Below, one piece after another: positions 1 through 8,401 of a DNA stretch of 64,000 nt; the first letter of the stretch is position 1, and every line of letters begins with the position of its first letter. This DNA comes from JAJRVM01 sp041752115 (GTDB lineage Bacteria > Planctomycetota > Planctomycetia > Pirellulales > Pirellulaceae). Under the pieces are notes generated by a model. That model saw only the letters and a program-made list of their open reading frames with translations, did not search any database and was not told where the DNA came from. The position numbers and the translations under genes are program-made. The DNA lies in NCBI GenBank assembly GCA_041752115.1, contig JBGSHS010000119.1, forward strand, positions 1 through 64,000, given 5' to 3'.

Positions 1-1
1 T

Positions 2-256
2 GGACCGCCTGGTGGGCCGCCGGGCGGATTTGCAGGACCAGGCGGGCGTGGTCCGGGAGCCGGCGGTCGGATGGGCGGTTTCCCGGGTGGGCCGCTGCCG
101 ATTCATGGGCCGGGCGGAGGTGGCGGTCTGTTTCGCAGTTATCGATACGGAGTCGACCATCCTGCCTTTGCCAATCGCGACCTGACACCGGGAAAGCTGC
201 TGGAGGAAGTCATGCGGGAAGAGCGTGGGCCGCAAGGTGTCAAACCGGCGCCGTAG
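2..256 (+). CDS. C-terminal end of a Gly/Pro-rich protein (5' truncated by window edge)
   Basis: The frame is open from base 2 to a stop at 254-256, so this is the tail of a gene that starts outside the window. The visible part begins with about 40 residues dominated by Gly and Pro (GPPGGPPGGF-type runs) and ends in a charged, non-repetitive segment of about 35 residues containing LTPGKLLEEVMREERG. An internal ATG at 71 exists but has no convincing ribosome binding site, and the Gly/Pro composition continues unbroken upstream of it. The next gene follows on the same strand after about 50 bases, so it probably belongs to the same operon as the phosphatase-family genes. Function is not recognised. 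Confidence 0.6.
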   Translation, partial: GPPGGPPGGFAGPGGRGPGAGGRMGGFPGGPLPIHGPGGGGGLFRSYRYGVDHPAFANRDLTPGKLLEEVMREERGPQGVKPAP

Positions 257-309
257 TCGTTACCCCATAGTTCGGTCGAATCCTCGTCCGAGCGGAATTC
301 GAGTTGCTC

Positions 310-2451
310 ATGAATCGAACGGGACGCTGGTCGATCACAGCCGTTTTGCTGATTGTGTTGCTTCCCGGTGTAGCGGAGGCGTACATTGGGCCGGGAGCCG
401 GATTTGCGTTAGCCGGTTCGTTTCTCGCAATTTTCGGCGCGGTCATGTCCGCGGTGGCCATGATCTTGTTCTGGCCGATTCGCCGACTCTTGCGAACGGT
501 GCTGCGGCGCAAGCCACCTGGGAAGCGTCGCGTGAAGCGGGTCGTCATCCTGGGCCTGGACGGACTGGATCACGCCCTCACGTCGCGTTTGATCGCCGAA
601 GGGAAGCTGCCCCATCTGGCCGCGTTGCGCGAGCAAGGTGACTTCAAGCCACTGGCGAGTTCCTTACCGCCGATTTCACCGGTTGCCTGGTCGACCTTTC
701 AGACCTCAGTCAATCCAGGCAAGCACAACATTTTCGATTTCTTGATGCCCGATCATCGGACATATCAACCGAAGCTGAGTTCGGTGGAAATTCGACCGGC
801 CGTACGCGGTCCCGGATGGAACTGGGCACGGTTTCGGCGAGGCAGCGCGGACGTTCGCCTGCTGCGCAAGAGCCGGCCGTTCTGGGGCATTTTGAGTGAT
901 TACGGCATCTTCAACTGCATCATCCGCGTACCCATTACCTTCCCTCCTGAAAAGCTCCGAGGCGTGCAGCTGTCGGCCATGTGCGTACCCGATCTGCGAG
1001 GGACGCAAGGGACCTTTTCCTACTACACGACCAAGGCTCCTGAACCTGGCGAGAAGACGGGGGGCGAGGTCCACTATGTTCAGCGCAGCGGCAACGTGAT
1101 TCATGCGGAGCTGATCGGACCGCAACATCCTCGCTTCACGGAGCCTCATCCGTTGCGTTTGCCATTTACGGTGATCATCGATCAGACCGATCGCGCGACC
1201 CTGAAGATCAACGGGGGCAAGTATGAACTGGCTCTGGGCGCCTACACCGACTGGATTTCGGTACGATTCCGCGTCGCCTGGGGCTCGTCAGTCCAGGGAG
1301 TGTGCCGATTTCTCCTGCTGGCTGCCGGTCCTGATGTGGAACTGTACGTGACGCCCATCAACATCGATCCGGAGAAGCCGGCTATGACGATCGGTTATCC
1401 GGCCGTCTATCCGGTGTATCTGGCCAAGCAGCAGGGACCGTTTGCCACCCTGGGGCTGGCGGAGGACACATGGGGGCTGAGCGAGGAAGTACTGGAGGAC
1501 GAGCATTTCTTGCAGCAGTGCCTTGATACGGACCGGGAACGGGAACTGATGTTTTTCGACGGTCTGGAGAAGGTGTCGCAGGGTTTATGTGTATGTGTGT
1601 TCGACGCCACCGATCGCATGCAGCATATGTTCTGGCGGTACTTGGACGATCAGCATCCAGCTCGACCGGAAACGGTACCGGTACGGTTTCGCCAGGCGAT
1701 TGAGGAGCTGTATGGTCGCATGGATCAGCTGGTGGGACGCACGATGGCCAGGTGCCGCGAGCCAGATACGCTGCTCATGGTCATCTCGGATCATGGATTC
1801 ACTAGTTTCCGCCGCGGTATCGATCTGAACCGTTGGCTGGAAGAGAACGGTTACTTGACGGTCGATCCCGCTCGCCGGCAGGAGGAGCATTTTGGAGGTG
1901 TCGACTGGTCCCGGACCCGCGCCTTTGCGATTGGGCTCACTGGAATCTTCCTGAATATCGCTGGGAAGTTTGAGCACGGCATCGTCTCACCGGGCGAGCA
2001 GGCGGATCAACTCCGCGCTGAAATCGCCCAGCAGCTGGGCGAACTGATCGATCCGCAGACCGGCCAGCGCGCGGTATTGCGAGCTTATCAGGCACCGAAG
2101 GTGTACCGAGGTCCGTACAAGGACCAGGCTCCCGACCTGATCGTCGGCTATGCCAGCGGCTATCGGGTTTCCTGGGACGCTGCGGTAGGCCGGACGTCCA
2201 CCGCAGTGTTTCACGACAACAAGAAGGCGTGGAGCGGTGATCACTGCGTCGATCCTTCGGTTGTTCCGGGCGTGATGTTCTGCAGTCGCAAGGTGGCGGA
2301 GTCGCATCCGCGGCTGCTGGATATTGGTCCAACCGTACTGGAGTTGTTTGGAGTGCCGGCGCCCGATTACATGGATGGCCGAGCGCTGACGTTGAGAGAC
2401 AGGTCCGTCGACTCCACCAGTGCGGAATCACTGCAGACACGAGTAGCGTAA
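310..2451 (+). CDS. Membrane-anchored alkaline-phosphatase-superfamily phosphodiesterase/nucleotide pyrophosphatase-like protein (paralogue A)
   Basis: Type I phosphodiesterase/nucleotide pyrophosphatase fold, about 713 residues. The N-terminus has a signal-like hydrophobic stretch (about 8-24) and a second membrane segment (about 33-57) followed by a very basic loop, so the catalytic domain is probably tethered. Metal and catalytic positions of the superfamily are visible: D84 in LGLDGLDHA, a candidate nucleophile S123 in PPISPVAW, D494-H495 in SDHGF and D644-H645 in SGDHC. The ATG at 310 is preferred; an in-frame TTG at 304 is possible. The stop TAA overlaps the next ATG by one base, so translation is probably coupled to paralogue B, with which it shares the TPINIDP and IFDF motifs. 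Substrate unknown; phosphodiester or phosphonate hydrolysis or phosphotransfer at the envelope is inferred. Confidence 0.85.
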   Translation: MNRTGRWSITAVLLIVLLPGVAEAYIGPGAGFALAGSFLAIFGAVMSAVAMILFWPIRRLLRTVLRRKPPGKRRVKRVVILGLDGLDHALTSRLIAEGKLPHLAALREQGDFKPLASSLPPISPVAWSTFQTSVNPGKHNIFDFLMPDHRTYQPKLSSVEIRPAVRGPGWNWARFRRGSADVRLLRKSRPFWGILSDYGIFNCIIRVPITFPPEKLRGVQLSAMCVPDLRGTQGTFSYYTTKAPEPGEKTGGEVHYVQRSGNVIHAELIGPQHPRFTEPHPLRLPFTVIIDQTDRATLKINGGKYELALGAYTDWISVRFRVAWGSSVQGVCRFLLLAAGPDVELYVTPINIDPEKPAMTIGYPAVYPVYLAKQQGPFATLGLAEDTWGLSEEVLEDEHFLQQCLDTDRERELMFFDGLEKVSQGLCVCVFDATDRMQHMFWRYLDDQHPARPETVPVRFRQAIEELYGRMDQLVGRTMARCREPDTLLMVISDHGFTSFRRGIDLNRWLEENGYLTVDPARRQEEHFGGVDWSRTRAFAIGLTGIFLNIAGKFEHGIVSPGEQADQLRAEIAQQLGELIDPQTGQRAVLRAYQAPKVYRGPYKDQAPDLIVGYASGYRVSWDAAVGRTSTAVFHDNKKAWSGDHCVDPSVVPGVMFCSRKVAESHPRLLDIGPTVLELFGVPAPDYMDGRALTLRDRSVDSTSAESLQTRVA

Positions 2452-4493
2452 TGAGCGAGTCGAAGCGGAAGAAACCGAACCGTCGCAAGTTCCTCACTTC
2501 GTCGGCAGGCGTGGTGGCAGGAGCCGCGGGCATCGCCGCCGGCTCATATTGGATTGGCGGCGGCCGACGCGCGTCGCGCAGCGTCGGAAAGAAGGTCATC
2601 GTCATTGGTATCGACGGCATGGACCCACGGCTCTGCGCAACCATGATGCAGCAGGGCTTGCTCCCCAATCTGCAGAAGATAGGTGCAGCGGGTGGTTACA
2701 GCTCGCTGGGAACGAGCATTCCGCCGCAGAGTCCCGTGGCTTGGGCGAACTTCATCAATGGAGCGGGACCGGGATCACATGGGATCTTCGACTTCATCCA
2801 TCGCCATCCGGACCAGCAATGCCGGCCGTTCTATTCCGGCGCGGAGACACTCCCGGGGCAAGGCTCCTGGGACTTGGGCGAATACCGGCTGCAGCTTGAT
2901 TTCTGGCCGTTTCAACACGCTCTCCCTACCACCGTGTTGCGACGCCAGGGGGTTCCTTTCTGGGACTATCTTGATGCAGCCGGTATCCCGTCCACCTTCT
3001 ATGACCTGCCGGCCAACTATCCGCCGAGTCCGTCCCAGTACGGAAATCACCGCTGCCTGAGCGGCATGGGTACACCCGATATGCTCGGCTCGTACGGCAC
3101 GTATCAGTATTTTGGTGAAGAAGTCCCCCGCCATGGCGTCGAAGATGGGGGTGGATATCGGTCGCACCTGGCATTTGACGGCCAGACGGCGAAAGGGACC
3201 ATTCGCGGTCCTGAGAACGCGATGCTGAAAGCGCCGCGTCCCGTCGACATCCCCTTCCTTGTCCATCGGGACGTCACGTCGAACGCCGCGCTGCTCGAGC
3301 TGCAAGGGCGCAAGATCGTGCTGCAATCCGGGCAATGGAGCCCCTGGGTCCGACTCGACTTCGCCTTGGCCAACCCCGCGTTCATTCCTGACAGGCATGT
3401 CACCGGCATCTGCCGCTTCTACTTACAGGAAGTGACGCCCCAGTGTCGCCTTTATGTTACTCCCATTAACATCGATCCCGCGGACCCGGCGGTGCAGTTG
3501 TCGGAACCACCGACTTTCGTACAGGACGTGGCCCAGCAACTCGGGCTCTTCTACACGACCGGGTTTCAGGAGGATCACAAGGCGCGGTCCAACGGGATAT
3601 TCGCTGACGAGGAGTTCCTGCGGCAGGCCAGCATGGTGCTGGAAGAACGCCTGGCCCTGTTCGAATATGCCCTCAACGACTACGAGGAAGGGGTGCTCTA
3701 TTTCTATTTCTCCAGCAGCGACCTGCAGTCGCACATGTTCTGGTGGAATTCCGATCAACCTCATCCGGTGCGATCGTCTCCGGAAGCGGCCCGGTACTTC
3801 GCTCACATCTGGCGGCTCTACCGACAACTGGACGCCGTCGTCGGCGAGGTATCTGACCGGTACGGTGGCAACGCGACCATCTTTGTCATGAGCGATCACG
3901 GGTTCGCGAATTTCGGCCGCCAATTCAATCTCAATTCCTGGCTCCGGGATTGGGGCTATCTGAATCCTCGTGAGTGCAGTTCCATCATGCAGCATGCCGA
4001 CTGGAGTCGGACGCGCGCCTACGGACTGGGAATCAATGGACTGTATCTGAATCTGAAAGGGAGGGAGCGTGATGGAGTGGTGGAGCCTGGCGAGGAGCAG
4101 GAGACCTTGTTGCGGGAGTTGACGTTGCGATTGCAGGCCCTGCGCGATATCAACGGCAAACAGGTGATTCGACGTGTGTATCGCGCCGATGAAGTGTACG
4201 CCGGAGACGCGACAGAACTGGCACCCGACCTGATCATCGGGTACGCCGCCGGCTATCGCGCCTCCTGGGCCACTTGCCTGGGTGACCTGACTCCGGACGT
4301 CCTGCTGGACAACGATTCAGCGTGGAGCGCCGATCACTGCGCTGACGCTCTGGAAGTTCCCGGGGTCCTGTTCTGCAACACGCCCTTTCGCGCGGCCCAA
4401 CCGGCTCTGGTCGACATTGCTCCTTCCATCCTGGCCACATATGGCCTGCCTACTCCCCGTCACATGACGGGCAAGAGCATCTTCGGAACCTAG
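2451..4493 (+). CDS. Tat-exported alkaline-phosphatase-superfamily protein (paralogue B)
   Basis: About 680 residues and clearly paralogous to the preceding gene: same order of motifs, same TPINIDP segment, same DHGF and ADHC metal motifs. The N-terminus is a twin-arginine signal (R11-R12 followed by KFLTS and an Ala/Gly-rich hydrophobic stretch), so it is expected to be folded in the cytoplasm and exported. D55 in IGIDGMDP corresponds to the first metal ligand, and the PPQSPVAW segment carries the candidate Ser nucleophile. It starts on the last base of the upstream stop codon. The different export route of two adjacent paralogues (membrane anchor versus Tat) suggests division of labour rather than simple redundancy. 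Substrate is not evident from sequence. Confidence 0.85.
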   Translation: MSESKRKKPNRRKFLTSSAGVVAGAAGIAAGSYWIGGGRRASRSVGKKVIVIGIDGMDPRLCATMMQQGLLPNLQKIGAAGGYSSLGTSIPPQSPVAWANFINGAGPGSHGIFDFIHRHPDQQCRPFYSGAETLPGQGSWDLGEYRLQLDFWPFQHALPTTVLRRQGVPFWDYLDAAGIPSTFYDLPANYPPSPSQYGNHRCLSGMGTPDMLGSYGTYQYFGEEVPRHGVEDGGGYRSHLAFDGQTAKGTIRGPENAMLKAPRPVDIPFLVHRDVTSNAALLELQGRKIVLQSGQWSPWVRLDFALANPAFIPDRHVTGICRFYLQEVTPQCRLYVTPINIDPADPAVQLSEPPTFVQDVAQQLGLFYTTGFQEDHKARSNGIFADEEFLRQASMVLEERLALFEYALNDYEEGVLYFYFSSSDLQSHMFWWNSDQPHPVRSSPEAARYFAHIWRLYRQLDAVVGEVSDRYGGNATIFVMSDHGFANFGRQFNLNSWLRDWGYLNPRECSSIMQHADWSRTRAYGLGINGLYLNLKGRERDGVVEPGEEQETLLRELTLRLQALRDINGKQVIRRVYRADEVYAGDATELAPDLIIGYAAGYRASWATCLGDLTPDVLLDNDSAWSADHCADALEVPGVLFCNTPFRAAQPALVDIAPSILATYGLPTPRHMTGKSIFGT

Positions 4494-4509
4494 ACGAGCG
4501 AGACCTATC

Positions 4510-4695
4510 ATGACGAAAGTGAAGATTGAAACGGCCCTGTATGATCGGGCCTGCGCGGCGGCGCAGGCCGCCGGCTACAGCAGCGTCGAGGAGTTCATCA
4601 CGGCAGCGATTGAAAGCGAGATCAAAAGACTGAAGGTAGAGGCCGCTGAGGAACAAGTGGCCGACCAGTTGCGTGGCTTGGGATATCTCGAGTGA
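4510..4695 (+). CDS. Small ribbon-helix-helix-like protein
   Basis: A 61-residue protein with a beta-strand-like start (KVKIETALYDRA) and a GYSSVEEFITAAIESEI segment, typical of CopG/ParD-like ribbon-helix-helix proteins, where the second helix carries the YSSVEEF pattern. The C-terminal 20 residues are charged and could be a short coiled coil. It lies 16 bases after paralogue B, and its stop overlaps the GTG start of the next membrane protein, so it is embedded in the operon. It could be a DNA-binding autoregulator of the operon, or a structural partner of its neighbours. No toxin gene accompanies it. Confidence 0.7.
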   Translation: MTKVKIETALYDRACAAAQAAGYSSVEEFITAAIESEIKRLKVEAAEEQVADQLRGLGYLE

Positions 4696-5537
4696 TTGGG
4701 ACCATGACCAGCTTGATCGTCCATATCAATGCACTGGTCGGCCGGTGCGCCGACATTCTGCTGGCACCCATCGGCCTGTTGCCGGGGTGGCTGTCGGCAA
4801 CCGTCCTGGCTGCAGTGACCGGTGTCTTGATGCTGGTGGTGTTCAAATACACGTCCAATCAGCAGGCTGTCAGGAACGCCCGCAATCAGATCAAGGCAAA
4901 CCTGCTGGCCCTCTCGCTCTTCAAAGACGACGTGCGAGTGAGCTTGCGCGCACAAAGTCGAATCCTGACGGAAGCGTGCCGTCTGATGCTGCTGGCGATC
5001 GTGCCGATACTGGTCATGACGGCGCCGATGTGCCTGCTGCTGGCCCAGATGGCACTGTGGTACCAGGCGCGTCCCTTGCGTGTCGGCGAAGAGGCAGTAC
5101 TCACGGTGCAGGTGGCAGAGAACGGGCCGAACAGGGTCTCGGCAGTGTCTTTCCAGCTGAGTTCGGCCATCGAGGTCGTGGCAGGCCCTGTTCGGGTCGA
5201 CGATCGGCGGATCATCTGCTGGAACATTCGGGCACGTGAGCCCGGAACACACAAGCTGGTCTTCGATGCGGCGGGGCAAATGGTGGACAAAGAGCTCGTG
5301 GTGGGAGATGGGTACCTGCCGGTGAGTCTGCGGCGACCGAACTGGGATTGGTGGGAGATATTGCTGCATCCCAGGGAAGCGCCTTTTGCTTCCGACTCGG
5401 TGGTCCAGTCGATTGAGATTGCCTACCCGCAGCGCACATCCTGGACAAGCGGGAGCGGAACGTGGCTGATCTACTGGTTCGTGACGTCGATGGCCGTCGC
5501 CTGGGCCGTTCGGCCACTGCTCAAGGTCCATGTCTGA
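4692..5537 (+). CDS. DUF106/EMC3-like integral membrane protein
   Basis: 281 residues from GTG at 4692, which overlaps the upstream TGA (GTGA); an in-frame ATG at 4704 is an alternative. The layout is an N-terminal membrane segment (about 25-52), a positively charged cytoplasmic stretch with the pattern NARNQIKANLLALSLFKDD, then a second hydrophobic block (about 98-125), an extracytoplasmic beta-rich domain of about 110 residues, and a final membrane helix near the C-terminus. The TM, basic helix and paired TM arrangement is reminiscent of the DUF106/EMC3/TMCO1 branch of the YidC-Oxa1 insertase superfamily; the extra soluble domain is not typical. Membership is by visual pattern only. Its position in the operon suggests a role in assembling or anchoring the two phosphatase-like proteins. 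Confidence 0.7.
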   Translation: MIGTMTSLIVHINALVGRCADILLAPIGLLPGWLSATVLAAVTGVLMLVVFKYTSNQQAVRNARNQIKANLLALSLFKDDVRVSLRAQSRILTEACRLMLLAIVPILVMTAPMCLLLAQMALWYQARPLRVGEEAVLTVQVAENGPNRVSAVSFQLSSAIEVVAGPVRVDDRRIICWNIRAREPGTHKLVFDAAGQMVDKELVVGDGYLPVSLRRPNWDWWEILLHPREAPFASDSVVQSIEIAYPQRTSWTSGSGTWLIYWFVTSMAVAWAVRPLLKVHV

Positions 5538-6219
5538 ATCCAGAATCGTCGTGCCAGGTACGTGTTGCCGAATCGCCAACAGTCGTTTCGTGGTGCTGTA
5601 TCACGTGGAGGCTCATGCGGTGAGCTTGGATCAAGAGATTGTCGTCGTTTCCGGACTTCCGCGCAGCGGCACGTCGTTGATGATGCAGATGCTCTACGCG
5701 GGTGGTCTATCCGTCATGGCCGACCAGCTGCGCGAGCCTGATGTCGATAACCCCCGCGGGTATTGGGAGTACGAACAGGTCAAACAGATCAAACGCGACA
5801 CATCGTGGCTGCCGAACATGCGGGGGAAAGTCTTCAAGATGGTGTCGCAGCTGCTGTACGATCTTCCGGCCAGCGAGCGATACCGAGTGGTCTTCATGCA
5901 GCGCAATCTCGACGAGGTGCTGGTGTCGCAAGAGAAGATGCTCGCGCGACTCAACCGCCCAGCCGCCCCGCGCGACCAGATGAGACAGGCTTATGAGCTC
6001 CATCTTGAGCGACTGTTCGAGTGGTTTCCCCGACAGCAGCACATCCGGCTGCTCAAGATCAACTACAACGCGTTGCTCAAGTCACCCCGCGACCACGCCT
6101 GCCAGATCCACGAGTTCCTGGACGCCCGCGTGGCAGCCGAAATGATGGTCAACGTAGTCGACCTGTCGCTCTATCGCAACAGAAAACCAGCAGCTCCCAG
6201 CCAGGCGGCTGACGGCTGA
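5530..6219 (+). CDS. Sulfotransferase family protein
   Basis: About 229 residues. The PAPS-binding loop is clear (VVVSGLPRSGTSLM, residues about 38-51), and the 3'-phosphate-binding segment RVVFMQRNLDEVLVSQ follows at about 118-133, as in the sulfotransferase family. The start at 5530 overlaps the upstream gene by eight bases. A GTG at 5620 with a good upstream GGAG would instead give a protein beginning just before the P-loop, so the N-terminal 30 residues are uncertain. At about 200-229 residues it is shorter than many sulfotransferases. It is the last gene of the operon. Its presence with two phosphatase-superfamily enzymes and an insertase-like protein suggests envelope glycan or lipid modification, but the acceptor is unknown. 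Confidence 0.85.
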   Translation: MSESRIVVPGTCCRIANSRFVVLYHVEAHAVSLDQEIVVVSGLPRSGTSLMMQMLYAGGLSVMADQLREPDVDNPRGYWEYEQVKQIKRDTSWLPNMRGKVFKMVSQLLYDLPASERYRVVFMQRNLDEVLVSQEKMLARLNRPAAPRDQMRQAYELHLERLFEWFPRQQHIRLLKINYNALLKSPRDHACQIHEFLDARVAAEMMVNVVDLSLYRNRKPAAPSQAADG

Positions 6220-6251
6220 ATGCTGCGGCGCGATTCAGTGACACCCACCGG

Positions 6252-6285
6252 AATGACGCATGACGAAATACCCAATGACGAATGG
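6252..6285. repeat. Dispersed AATGACG-type intergenic repeat, copy 1
   Basis: Overlapping copies of ATGACGAA and ACCCAATGACG words between the end of the sulfotransferase operon and the convergent C45 hydrolase gene. Bases 6260-6282 are identical to 29364-29386 in another intergenic spacer. No stop-free reading frame with coding character is associated with it. The role is unknown. Confidence 0.7.
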
Positions 6286-6395
6286 GAGGACCACTCCGGC
6301 CGGACCAGCGCCTCCCAAGTTCCGGATCAGGACGATGGATTCAATCGCCCACAGCTGCTGGCGCGGCTTCCCGCGCCAGCGTGTGGTTCGGCAGC

Positions 6396-8270
6396 CTACT
6401 TGGTATCCGCCGGAACTGCCGGCGCGACAGCTGTCTGCTTGCCCAGCGGTTCGGCCAGGAGCGATTTGAGGTCAAGTCGCACGTACCGGCACTCCGCAGC
6501 CGGGCGGCGATGGTCGGCGTTGGCAACAAACAGGACTCCGTCAGCCGGAACGAACAGCACATTGTGCAGGTTGGACTTCATCGCCACCGGTCGACTCATC
6601 AGCCACTGACCAAGCTGTGCATCGAACTGTCCGTACTTCTCCTGCACCCGCTCGCGGAGCACATCGAGACGGCTGCCAGCCGAAAGCAGGACCGCATCTT
6701 CAATCCCCTCACCGAGCCGAGGGTGGGATTGGCCCGGCTGTATGAACTCGATCGATTCGGGCACTGCGGCCACTCCGACCGCTTGATTTGTCTTTCCATC
6801 GGCGAACACGTAATAGTACTCGCACGTACGGGGACTGTCCTTCCACAGTTGGATGACCTCATCGAGTGTCTCGCATTCCTCCAGCGCGCGGCGCATCAGC
6901 GTAGCCATCGGTACCCCATCCCAGTTACCTTCCCCACGGCCACCCATCTCTCCCAAGGAGACGGCTTGCGCATTCATGCCGCTGACGCTGCCGATGAACC
7001 CGGCGTAGCCGACGTTGGCAAAGGGTATCTGGCCGTCGACGCTGACGATGAAAGTCGTGGCCGCATCCTGCAAGCCAATCTCCGTCATGTAATCGAGCAC
7101 CCGGCCGTGATAGAGCTTACCGTCCGCGGTGGCCTTTCCAAACAGAGCGAAGCCAGAACAGTGGAACATCTCAGGAAAGACGTTCACGGCCTCGGCCGTG
7201 GCGGCATCGACGCCGAGCGCCGAGGCCAAGGCGCGCGTTTCCACCAGGTGCCGCTCAGGTATGAACGGCTTCAATCGCGCGTAAGCCGAGTCCAGATCGT
7301 GACGAAACCAGCGGCCGGTACGCACGGTCTGCACCGTGCCAAACGTGTTGAGCACGGAGTCGACACAAGCCATCGCCTCGTCGCGAAGCAACTCGCCGTG
7401 CGCGCGCCCCACTTCTTCCGGCGTTCCCTTCAACAACACAACTCGCTGCCCCTCGACCCATCGCAACTCGCCGTGCGACGTCTGCCTGGGAGTCTGACGC
7501 GGTTTGGTCAGCACCAGGGAGGGAGCCAGAATCTCTAACGCTCGTCGCGCTCCACGTGACAACTGCCATTCCAGTTGCCGGCGATCCAGGGTAATGGGGC
7601 GCAAGTCGGCCCAGTCGTCCACGGCGGGGAGATCGTCTGAAGGCGGCTTGACCTGAAACTGGAGCGTCAACTCGCTCGACTCAAGACTCGCTGAACCGGG
7701 TTGGGGGAATTTCAGCGTTGCCTTGTCACCAATCCTCCAGGCGCCGGAGTCGGCATCCCATTGGACCTGAAACAGCCCCGCGAGGATCAACGAGAGTGCG
7801 GACGGGTCCGCTTGTTTCAACACGGGCATGTAGGTCGAAACGCTGGTGCGCGCCGTAATCAGCCGTGCCAGCACTCCGGCAGGAGCCAGATGGTCGTCCG
7901 CATCCACCTCGCCCGCTCCCAGGTACACAACCCCATGTCGCGGCAGCGCCAGAGCCGTTGTGTCGCCGCGCCGCCGCAAGGCAAACGCATAGTCAGAGTG
8001 CGTCACACTCAGATCAAAAGCCACGTCCGAATAGCGAACTAGCTGCAGGCTGACCTTCTGCCGATTTCCATCGATCGAGGCTTCCACGTCGCCTTGCAGC
8101 GAAAACGCCTGCTGGCCTGCAAGCGCCTGACAGAACGGACGCAGGCCGTCCGCCAGATTCGCACCGGACGCCTGCTGTGCTTGAACGGAGCAAGGAACCA
8201 GAAACAACAGGACTGCGCAGGCGAGCAAACCGCGTTCGCGCAGCGTGTGAACAGCCTGGTGAGATACCAT
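6396..8270 (-). CDS. Secreted C45-type autoproteolytic acyltransferase/hydrolase with N-terminal extension
   Basis: 624 residues. A signal peptide (hydrophobic core about 15-29, ending VQAQQ) is followed by a roughly 230-residue beta-rich N-terminal domain of unknown type, then a peptidase C45 / isopenicillin-N acyltransferase-like domain from about 278. The predicted Ntn nucleophile is C371 in FHCSGFALFG, followed by the GKLYHGRVLDY strand pattern typical of the family. Activation would require self-cleavage before C371. These enzymes hydrolyse or transfer amide-linked acyl groups; the substrate cannot be predicted here. The ATG at 8270 has AGGAG six bases upstream. The N-terminal domain is an unusual addition, since C45 proteins are commonly 350-450 residues. 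Confidence 0.85.
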   Translation of the reverse strand: MVSHQAVHTLRERGLLACAVLLFLVPCSVQAQQASGANLADGLRPFCQALAGQQAFSLQGDVEASIDGNRQKVSLQLVRYSDVAFDLSVTHSDYAFALRRRGDTTALALPRHGVVYLGAGEVDADDHLAPAGVLARLITARTSVSTYMPVLKQADPSALSLILAGLFQVQWDADSGAWRIGDKATLKFPQPGSASLESSELTLQFQVKPPSDDLPAVDDWADLRPITLDRRQLEWQLSRGARRALEILAPSLVLTKPRQTPRQTSHGELRWVEGQRVVLLKGTPEEVGRAHGELLRDEAMACVDSVLNTFGTVQTVRTGRWFRHDLDSAYARLKPFIPERHLVETRALASALGVDAATAEAVNVFPEMFHCSGFALFGKATADGKLYHGRVLDYMTEIGLQDAATTFIVSVDGQIPFANVGYAGFIGSVSGMNAQAVSLGEMGGRGEGNWDGVPMATLMRRALEECETLDEVIQLWKDSPRTCEYYYVFADGKTNQAVGVAAVPESIEFIQPGQSHPRLGEGIEDAVLLSAGSRLDVLRERVQEKYGQFDAQLGQWLMSRPVAMKSNLHNVLFVPADGVLFVANADHRRPAAECRYVRLDLKSLLAEPLGKQTAVAPAVPADTK

Positions 8271-8352
8271 AACGACTCCTGAGTTGGATGTGCGGTCGAC
8301 GTGTCAGACCCCCTCATCATACCCGAGAAGTGGGGAACTGCGAAGCGCGTCT

Positions 8353-8371
8353 CGGGCAGGAAGCCTGCCCG
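8353..8371. repeat. Perfect hairpin between minus-strand genes
   Basis: CGGGCAGG, loop AAG, CCTGCCCG: a perfect 8-bp stem lying 31 bases downstream of the MMPL stop codon and upstream of the C45 gene. There is no T-tract on the minus-strand side, so a canonical rho-independent terminator is not supported. It may be a REP-like palindrome or a transcript-stabilising stem. Confidence 0.5.
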
Positions 8372-8401
8372 GAACGTCCCGGTCGGACCGCCTGCCAGTA
8401 G

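Noticed and set aside
257..310. tRNA-like T-arm sequence near 270-290 (GGTCGAATCC)
   Set aside because: No flanking arm pairs with it and no cloverleaf can be drawn; chance similarity.
6282..7538. 418-residue plus-strand frame opposite the C45 hydrolase
   Set aside because: Antisense shadow; starts inside a repeat and has no recognisable motif.
8353..8371. Hairpin as a rho-independent terminator for the MMPL gene
   Set aside because: The stem is perfect but no T-tract follows on the minus strand. Kept only as a hairpin.
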